Of a stretch of 24,796 nt of DNA, positions 20,272-24,796 are shown piece after piece. This DNA is from a virus. The stretch spans positions 1 to 24,796 of the IMG/VR virus record IMGVR_UViG_3300047375_001100; one strand, written 5' to 3'. The position numbers and the translations under genes were made by a program. The notes beneath the pieces were generated by a model, which saw only the letters and a program-made list of their open reading frames with translations, was not told the origin of the DNA and made no database searches. Every line of letters starts with the position of its first letter. The stretch's first letter is position 1.

Positions 20272-20447
20272 AAAAAGCAAGACGAGCTAGATCATTAGAT
20301 AAAAAATATCATAAAATAACTAAAGATTATGATAAACAAAAATCTAAACATTTAGAAAAATTAACTGATAAAATGCTTAAGAATGATGAAAAAGCTCAAC
20401 AATTAAAATCTAAAACAATGAAAGGTGACTTTCTAAAAAACTTTTAA
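20268..20447 (+). CDS. Small highly basic helical protein
   Basis: A 59-residue ORF whose ATG overlaps the previous stop (ATGA) and which ends two bases before the next start, filling an otherwise empty gap of about 180 bases. It is dominated by lysine (KKARRARSLDKKYHKITKDYDKQKSKHLEKL) and reads as one long, strongly charged helix. I recognise no family. A nucleic-acid-binding or scaffold-type role would fit the composition, but such sequences are hard to judge. The tight fit with both neighbours is the best evidence that it is real. Confidence 0.65.
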   Translation: MKKARRARSLDKKYHKITKDYDKQKSKHLEKLTDKMLKNDEKAQQLKSKTMKGDFLKNF

Positions 20448-20449
20448 TT

Positions 20450-20758
20450 ATGAAATTTAAACACAATTGGGAATTTAATACTATAGAAGAAGTAAATAAT
20501 ATCTTTAAAGATGGGATGAAAGAACTAAATGATTTAATTGTAGATACTGCTATAAAAAATTTAAAAACAAAAAGAGTAACAATCCCAGTGGTATCAATTT
20601 ATACTAAAGATGAAGATGTAACATATGATATTATGATTGATCGTCCTGATATGATTGAAACATTAGAACAGAATTTAACTGCAATGGAAGAGTATGAAGA
20701 TTATGAGCGTTGTCAAAAAATTGTTAGTGCTTTAGATTATTTAAAATCAAAATCTTAA
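20450..20758 (+). CDS. Hypothetical protein, helical with a small beta segment
   Basis: A 102-residue acidic protein that I do not recognise. Two helices (FNTIEEVNNIFKDGMKELNDLIVDTAI and TLEQNLTAMEEYEDYERCQKIVSAL) flank a short beta region (KRVTIPVVSIYTKDEDVTYDIMI). There is no zinc site, membrane segment or catalytic motif. It starts two bases after the small basic ORF and ends two bases before the transglycosylase-like gene, in the same run of short genes. The basic protein before it and this acidic one could be partners, but only their adjacency suggests it. Confidence 0.62.
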   Translation: MKFKHNWEFNTIEEVNNIFKDGMKELNDLIVDTAIKNLKTKRVTIPVVSIYTKDEDVTYDIMIDRPDMIETLEQNLTAMEEYEDYERCQKIVSALDYLKSKS

Positions 20759-20760
20759 TT

Positions 20761-21291
20761 ATGAGAACATTTTTATTATTATTTATATTATTTATTGTAC
20801 CTTCAAATAAACCAATCCCCCAAGAATTACCTGTATTAGAGGTTAAAGATATTAAAAAAGAGGTTATTGAAATTAAAGGTATGAATGAATTTTTATTTGC
20901 TATAGGACATCAAGAATCAGGTAATAGATATTTTATTGTGAACAGATATGGTTATATGGGTAAATACCAATTTGGTAAATCAACATTAAAAACTTTAAAA
21001 ATTAAAGTAACTAAAGAAGCATTTTTAAATAGTCCCGATTTACAAGAATTTGCTATGAAACAAAATTTATTATATAATAAGAAAAAATTACAAAAATATA
21101 TAGATAAGTTTGAAGGGCAAACTATAAATGGTATATTAATAACGGAATCGGGTTTATTAGCAGCTGCTCATTTAGGTGGACAAGGCAGTGTTAAAAAATG
21201 GTTTAGAAATGGTAAAGTTAAAGAAGATGGTAATGGTGTGAAAATAACTACGTACATGCAGCGTTTTTCTGGATACACATTATATTTATGA
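20761..21291 (+). CDS. Exported lytic-transglycosylase-like (lysozyme-fold) protein
   Basis: A 176-residue protein with an N-terminal hydrophobic segment (residues 1-14, MRTFLLLFILFIVP) that looks like a signal peptide or signal anchor. The mature part resembles soluble lytic transglycosylases: FLFAIGHQESGN with the likely catalytic E52, GYMGKYQFGKSTL at about 64-76, then LAAAHLGGQGSVKKWF. It ends with GVKITTYMQRFSGYTL, the typical final element. It would cleave peptidoglycan, acting at lysis or as a virion-linked wall-opening enzyme. The export signal argues for action in the periplasm by a route other than an ordinary holin-released endolysin. No holin is evident beside it. The next gene overlaps its stop by four bases. 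Confidence 0.8.
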   Translation: MRTFLLLFILFIVPSNKPIPQELPVLEVKDIKKEVIEIKGMNEFLFAIGHQESGNRYFIVNRYGYMGKYQFGKSTLKTLKIKVTKEAFLNSPDLQEFAMKQNLLYNKKKLQKYIDKFEGQTINGILITESGLLAAAHLGGQGSVKKWFRNGKVKEDGNGVKITTYMQRFSGYTLYL

Positions 21292-21599
21292 TAAAAAGAT
21301 TATGGCACGAATTGTTATATCAGATTACAAAGCTAATAAGCGTAAAAAACGACCTGGGGTACATTCAAAAAACAACACAAGTAGAAGTAAACAAAGCAAA
21401 AATTATGTCAAAGCATATAGAGGCCAAGGGAAATAGAATGCAACTAAGTACAATAGCATTATTTAATAATATGACTGAAGAAGATTTTATGGCAATCCAT
21501 AATGCAGGTCAATTAAAAAATTTATGTATGGCTTTAAGTCTAGATTTACAATCAATTAAAGATGAAAAATTTAAAAATAATAACACTTACTCAGCATGA
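21288..21599 (+). CDS. Hypothetical protein following the transglycosylase
   Basis: A 103-residue protein that I do not recognise. Its first 20 residues are mildly hydrophobic and amphipathic (IKRLWHELLYQITKLISV), followed by a helical stretch (TTQVEVNKAKIMSKHIEAKG) and a short acidic, helical C-terminal half (NNMTEEDFMAIHNAGQLKNL). The start overlaps the transglycosylase stop (ATGA). It could be a lysis-related helper because of position, but no transmembrane segment is strong enough to call a holin or spanin. It ends about 80 bases before a terminator. Confidence 0.58.
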   Translation: MIKRLWHELLYQITKLISVKNDLGYIQKTTQVEVNKAKIMSKHIEAKGNRMQLSTIALFNNMTEEDFMAIHNAGQLKNLCMALSLDLQSIKDEKFKNNNTYSA

Positions 21600-21676
21600 A
21601 TGGAATGATGCTATGAAACTTCCTACACCTCATAGGAATAAAAAGAAATACTATAAAAAAATAAAACATAAGAAAA

Positions 21677-21709
21677 GCGGTGACCAATTTGGTTGCCGCA
21701 AATATTTTT
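21677..21709 (+). terminator. Intrinsic terminator overlapping the next promoter
   Basis: A hairpin at 21677-21699 has arms GCGGTGACCAA and TTGGTTGCCGC with a single central T. All 11 arm positions can pair in RNA, with two G-U wobbles; in practice the loop would be the central AATTT. It is followed by AAATATTTTTC, a U-rich run. It ends the block of genes from 19304 to 21599. The -33 box (TTTG, 21688-21691) of the next promoter lies inside the hairpin. Confidence 0.7.
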
Positions 21710-21719
21710 CGTATATTCA
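21688..21719 (+). promoter_or_regulatory. Bacteroidota-type promoter for the SWIM/ligase operon
   Basis: TTTG (21688-21691), exactly 20 bases, TATATTCA (21712-21719), within TTCGTATATTCACGT. It is the best match in the window. The predicted leader is about 20 bases before the ATG at 21744, and TATAAAATAAAG follows the box. It overlaps the terminator hairpin, so termination and initiation are arranged back to back. Confidence 0.68.
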
Positions 21720-21743
21720 CGTATAAAATAAAGGTTACATTAT

Positions 21744-22184
21744 ATGGCATTGTGGAAATTTACAAATTTAAATAAACACGGAAATTACAGGTCAAGAATA
21801 ATTCATACTAAGGGTGCATTAAGCATACCTGGTAGTGGATTTGGTCCAATTATATTTGCAAATCGATTTAAGTATGAATATAAAGGTGAAGTTTTGCCCC
21901 CAACAATAGCAAGTATCGGTGGTAAAACATATTTAATGCCATTATGGAAAGAAGTAATTGAAGGCACTACAGCTGATGATGTGGAATGGATTAAACCTAA
22001 ACCTAAGGTTAAACAAGAACCAATAGTTGTAATGACTGTTAGCAGTAGTGACGCAAATAAAACGTATAAAACGGTATATTACCCAGAATCAGGCAAATTC
22101 CATTGTAATTGTCCAGGTAGATGGAGAGCGTTTGATGGTAAGTGTAAACACATAAAAGCATTAGAATTAAAAATAAATAAATAA
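21744..22184 (+). CDS. SWIM zinc-finger protein
   Basis: A 146-residue protein. The C-terminal end has a SWIM motif: C121-N-C123, ten residues, C134-K-H136 (FHCNCPGRWRAFDGKCKHIKALE). SWIM fingers bind DNA or proteins and occur in SWI2/SNF2 helicases, transposases and RAD51-linked proteins. Here the finger is alone with a beta-rich N-terminal region (GPIIFANRFKYEYKGEVLPP, then GKTYLMPLWKEVIEGT) that I do not recognise. It is the first gene after the terminator/promoter and lies five bases before the DNA ligase gene, so a role in DNA end handling or strand joining is plausible. Confidence 0.78.
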   Translation: MALWKFTNLNKHGNYRSRIIHTKGALSIPGSGFGPIIFANRFKYEYKGEVLPPTIASIGGKTYLMPLWKEVIEGTTADDVEWIKPKPKVKQEPIVVMTVSSSDANKTYKTVYYPESGKFHCNCPGRWRAFDGKCKHIKALELKINK

Positions 22185-22189
22185 AGGTT

Positions 22190-23461
22190 ATGACAGAATT
22201 ACAAAATTTTATAGATAAAATGCGTGCTACAAGCAGTAGCACAGATAAAGTCCAAATTATTAAAGAATCAAGTAAGTATATTCATAAAGTTTTAGAATAT
22301 ACATACAATCCCTTTAAACAATACTATGTTACAAGTAAAACAATTAAGAAAAATCCTAATATATCAGAAATAGGATATTTTGATTTATTTTATTTATTAG
22401 ACGCTTTAAATAAACGTACTGTAACAGGTCATAAAGCTATAGCTCATATTAATGCTTTTACTGAAGGTTTAAGTGATAGTGAAGTTGAATTAGTTTATAG
22501 TATTATAGATAAAGATTTAAAAATTAGAGCTGGAGATAAAGTAATTAATAAAGCTGTACCTAATTTAGTACCTACATTTTCAGTTGCATTAGCCAAAGAA
22601 TATGATGGTAAATGTGATTGGCAAAATGATAATTGGTGGGCATCAAGAAAATTAGATGGTGTTAGGTGTTTAGCTGTAGTTAATTATGAAGGTGAATGTA
22701 CACTTTATTCTAGAATGGGTAAAGAATTAACTACATTAAATAAAGTTAAAGAAGCAATTGAAGCAACAGGTATTATTAACACAGTATTTGACGGTGAGAT
22801 TTGTTTACTTGATGAAAATGGAAATGAAGATTTTCAAGGTGTAATGAAACAATTAAGACGTAAAGATCATCAAATTGAAAACCCCGCTTATATGATTTTT
22901 GATATGATTCATAAACCTAATTTTGATAATCAAAAAGGTGGTCCTATATTAAGTGAAAGACTATCAGCATTAAGAGGATTTTTACATGGTAGATTTAATA
23001 TAACTAATATTTTACGTTATACCTCCCAATTCAGAATAACAGATGGTAGACACTTTGATAAATGGGGTCAAATAGCAACTGATAATAATTGGGAAGGATT
23101 TATGATACGTAAAGATGTTAGTTATGAAGGTAAACGTACTAAAAATTTACTTAAAGTAAAGAAATTTTATGATGCTGAATATGTTGTAGTTGATTATGAT
23201 AATGATGATCATGAAGTGGTTAGAGATGGTAGATCAGAAACAATTAAAATGTTAGCTCAAGTATGGATTGAACATAAAGGACATAGAGTAAAAGTTGGTA
23301 GTGGTTGGACTCAGGATCAACGTTTGCAGTATATGGATGGTTCAATTGTAGGCAAAGTAATTACTGTTCAGTATTTTGAAGAAACTAAAAATGATAAAGG
23401 TGGAATTAGTTTACGATTCCCTACTGTTAAAATTGTTCATGGAGATAAACGAGAAGTATAA
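22190..23461 (+). CDS. 30: ATP-dependent DNA ligase, T4 gp30-like
   Basis: A 423-residue ligase. The N-terminal region (1-140) resembles the DNA-binding part of gp30-type ligases (TVTGHKAIAHINAF, KDLKIRAGDKVINK). The nucleotidyltransferase core has motif I RKLDGVR with the adenylated lysine K154, FDGEICLLDENG with E203 (motif III), YMIFDMI (236-240 region, motif IIIa), EGFMIRKD (302-309, motif IV) and LLKVKKF (320-326, motif V). The OB-fold with GSGWTQDQR and LRFPTVKIVHGDK follows. It is slightly shorter than T4 ligase (487). It seals Okazaki fragments and nicks and completes the T4-like replication set. Confidence 0.95.
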   Translation: MTELQNFIDKMRATSSSTDKVQIIKESSKYIHKVLEYTYNPFKQYYVTSKTIKKNPNISEIGYFDLFYLLDALNKRTVTGHKAIAHINAFTEGLSDSEVELVYSIIDKDLKIRAGDKVINKAVPNLVPTFSVALAKEYDGKCDWQNDNWWASRKLDGVRCLAVVNYEGECTLYSRMGKELTTLNKVKEAIEATGIINTVFDGEICLLDENGNEDFQGVMKQLRRKDHQIENPAYMIFDMIHKPNFDNQKGGPILSERLSALRGFLHGRFNITNILRYTSQFRITDGRHFDKWGQIATDNNWEGFMIRKDVSYEGKRTKNLLKVKKFYDAEYVVVDYDNDDHEVVRDGRSETIKMLAQVWIEHKGHRVKVGSGWTQDQRLQYMDGSIVGKVITVQYFEETKNDKGGISLRFPTVKIVHGDKREV

Positions 23462-23478
23462 AGTAATGCGCGGGAAAT

Positions 23479-23509
23479 TTTGATACTCGGAGGAGGGTAT
23501 GTATCTTCC
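23479..23509 (+). promoter_or_regulatory. Possible promoter in the gap after DNA ligase
   Basis: TTTG (23479-23482), 19 bases, TATCTTCC (23502-23509) fits TTTG/TAnnTT. It lies in the 90-base gap 23462-23551, which also contains the only strong GGAGGAGGG run in the window. If it is real, the leader to ATG 23552 is about 38 bases, which supports that start. Confidence 0.35.
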
Positions 23510-23551
23510 CCATGTTGTGATAATGAAGTTACAGCACTAAATAAAGGTTTT

Positions 23552-23854
23552 ATGAACAAATTAGAGCAAAAACAATTATTATTTTTAAAGAAAAATTATT
23601 TTACTTCTACCCAAAAAACATTATGTAAAAAGTTTGAGCAATATGGGGGTACATTTAGTTTTATGGTAGATAATAAAAAATATAAACTATCATATAAGCA
23701 ATCTAAAGCATATACTAATTTTTTATTTGAATCTACTAAAAATAATACAGGTACAATGCATAAAGGTAATAATGTTCGTGTACAAGATAAGTATGGTAAA
23801 ATTAATTACACTGAATTAAATTTACACAATAAAATAGATAAAGCCTATGTGTAA
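23552..23854 (+). CDS. Hypothetical protein with a GGTF...KYK segment
   Basis: A 100-residue basic protein if it starts at ATG 23552. An in-frame TTG at 23480 would add 24 residues (ILGGGYVSSPCCDNEVTALN...), but that stretch overlaps a possible promoter and reads as non-coding. The core has a helix (QKTLCKKFEQ), then YGGTFSFMVDNKKYKLSYKQ, similar to GGTFKVAGIKYKI in the gene at 175-438, so the two may be distant paralogues. The rest is polar and rich in asparagine and lysine. Its end overlaps the HNH gene by eight bases. I know no family for it. Confidence 0.6.
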   Translation: MNKLEQKQLLFLKKNYFTSTQKTLCKKFEQYGGTFSFMVDNKKYKLSYKQSKAYTNFLFESTKNNTGTMHKGNNVRVQDKYGKINYTELNLHNKIDKAYV

Positions 23855-24308
23855 AGAAAAGTGTAAAGTACATTATTGTGATAATAAAAGGGATTGGGGT
23901 AAAAATGGTCAATTAATGAACTATTGTAGCCACTGTAAAAAATTAAATCTACTTAATAAAAGTGGTACATGGAAGAATCCCCATATAATTTTTAAAAATA
24001 ATATAATCTTTAATGATGTAACGGCTTTAAAATGTAATTATGATATTTGGGGAGATGGAAGTAAATGTAATGATAATAAGCAAAAATACTTAGCAGTACC
24101 TGGTATAGATAAAAAATGGGTATGGGGTATGTTTGATGTTGATCATATTAAAAAACCAACAGAATGGGATAAAAAACATAATAAATGGTACTGCTCCCAT
24201 ACAGGTAAAATAGAACACCCAAGCAATTATCAATTAATTTGTAAAGATTGCCATAGAGTAAAAAGTCATATTAATGGTGATTATGATGGAAGTAAAAATA
24301 AAAAATAA
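23847..24308 (+). CDS. HNH endonuclease-like protein
   Basis: A 153-residue protein with an HNH (beta-beta-alpha-metal) domain: FDVDHIKKP with D99/H100, HPSNYQLICKDCHRVKS with N127, C132xxC135 and H136. Upstream cysteines (CSHC at 27-30, with C63 and C74) could form a second zinc site. HNH proteins cut DNA as homing endonucleases, restriction enzymes or packaging-linked nickases. Here it stands free between two unknown genes, overlapping the first by eight bases and followed directly by the next. A mobile homing nuclease is one option and a domesticated phage enzyme another. Confidence 0.78.
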   Translation: MCKEKCKVHYCDNKRDWGKNGQLMNYCSHCKKLNLLNKSGTWKNPHIIFKNNIIFNDVTALKCNYDIWGDGSKCNDNKQKYLAVPGIDKKWVWGMFDVDHIKKPTEWDKKHNKWYCSHTGKIEHPSNYQLICKDCHRVKSHINGDYDGSKNKK

Positions 24309-24689
24309 ATGGAAAATAGAGGTAGACCAAGTGAAAATGTAGTTAAACTTACAAAATGGAATCTAGATACAGATGATTCTATATGGAAGTACGATATGGA
24401 TAAGGCAACTAATGGTCCTTATTCAGTAGAACAAAAATTTCAAGCTGGGAATAAACCAGAAAAATTTAAGGTTGATCAAAAACCTTATGGTAAACATCCG
24501 GTTGTAATGGTATTTAAAACGTCTAATCGTTCTAATGCTAAAACTAAAATTAAAGTATTTAATAAAAATATAGATTATATTTTAAGTGCTAAAAAGTTAC
24601 CTGGTGTACCTGAAAAAGCAGAAATAATTGATTTAGCAGTTGGTAAGTCATTTATTAGTAAATATAAACAAAAATATAGCTTAGCTTAA
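24309..24689 (+). CDS. Hypothetical protein
   Basis: A 126-residue basic protein that I do not recognise. It has a tryptophan-containing acidic start (LTKWNLDTDDSIWKYDMDKA), a middle rich in lysine and glycine, and a helical end (FNKNIDYILSAKKLPGVPEKAEIIDLAVG) that looks like the most conserved part. No metal sites or membrane segments are seen. It begins at the base after the HNH stop. A 42-base AT-rich gap with a TATATTTA box at 24696 follows, but no matching -33 element was found. Confidence 0.62.
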   Translation: MENRGRPSENVVKLTKWNLDTDDSIWKYDMDKATNGPYSVEQKFQAGNKPEKFKVDQKPYGKHPVVMVFKTSNRSNAKTKIKVFNKNIDYILSAKKLPGVPEKAEIIDLAVGKSFISKYKQKYSLA

Positions 24690-24731
24690 TTTTTATATAT
24701 TTATAACAAAATATTAATTAATAAATTTATT

Positions 24732-24796
24732 ATGTTAAAAATTATAGGTCTTATAGTAGTATTATTAACAATTGGAGCTGCAGTTTATTATTTCGG
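24732..24796 (+). CDS. Start of a membrane or exported protein, cut by the window end
   Basis: Twenty-one full codons from ATG 24732 encode a strongly hydrophobic segment (LKIIGLIVVLLTIGAAVYYF) that reads as a transmembrane helix or signal anchor. The rest is outside the window. It follows an AT-rich gap. Nothing more about its identity can be said from this fragment. Confidence 0.55.
   Translation, partial: MLKIIGLIVVLLTIGAAVYYF

Noticed and set aside
21613-21726. Small frame of 37 codons (MKLPTPHRNKKKYYKK...) before the terminator
   Set aside because: It runs through the terminator hairpin and the promoter at 21688-21719, so it is unlikely to be translated as a gene. A very short basic peptide cannot be excluded.
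24696-24703. TATATTTA box before the partial membrane-protein gene
   Set aside because: No TTTG or near match lies 19-21 bases upstream; TATATTTA is expected by chance in such AT-rich sequence.

Overview
The window is a dense, AT-rich, single-strand stretch of a large T4-like (tailed, myovirus-type) bacteriophage genome. Every supported gene lies on the + strand, gaps are mostly 0-12 bases, and many genes overlap by 1-30 bases. The T4-type replication core is recognisable: a family B DNA polymerase (gp43) in two pieces, sliding clamp (gp45), clamp-loader AAA+ subunit (gp44), clamp-loader small subunit (gp62) and ATP-dependent DNA ligase (gp30). The host is probably a member of the Bacteroidota. 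Shine-Dalgarno sequences are essentially absent, and several gaps carry a repeated element that fits the Bacteroidota housekeeping promoter (TTTG, 19-20 bases, TAnnTT), often in the extended form TTCGTATATT. No tRNA, CRISPR array or insertion sequence was seen, and no gene-free stretch exceeds 300 bases.

Layout. 1-2182: the polymerase is split. The first piece ends just after motif B (NSLYG) at 175. Three small genes follow: an unknown, a nucleotidyltransferase and a DUF6165 protein. The second piece, with motif C (DTDS), the thumb and a clamp-binding-like tail, runs 1247-2182. 2206-3909: sliding clamp, an Fe(II)/2-oxoglutarate-oxygenase-like protein and a DUF2452-like protein. 3932-6981: a chaperone module of small heat-shock protein, a conserved phage protein, GroES, a complete GroEL and a small histone-H1-like protein. 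6993-10460: clamp loader gp44 and gp62 with small phage genes, a DUF1599/Nmad1 protein and a Cas4/RecB-like PD-(D/E)XK nuclease with four Fe-S-type cysteines.

10506-19244: an almost gapless glycan island headed by a ribbon-helix-helix protein. It holds two GT-B glycosyltransferases, a zinc-ribbon protein, a sugar-nucleotide epimerase/dehydratase, three GT-A (GT2) glycosyltransferases, a DUF6492-type transferase, an FkbM methyltransferase and a possible sulfotransferase-like protein. Together with the nucleotidyltransferase and DUF6165 genes inside the polymerase split, this suggests the phage builds or decorates a glycan (virion, host surface or, less likely, DNA). 19304-24796: small zinc-binding and HNH-like proteins, an exported lytic-transglycosylase-like protein, a terminator overlapping a promoter, a SWIM zinc-finger protein, DNA ligase, an HNH endonuclease-like protein, unknowns, and the start of a membrane or exported protein cut by the window end.

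The main points of interest are the split polymerase with three foreign genes between its halves, the complete Hsp20-GroES-GroEL set, the large glycan island within replication genes, and the repeated Bacteroidota-type promoter.
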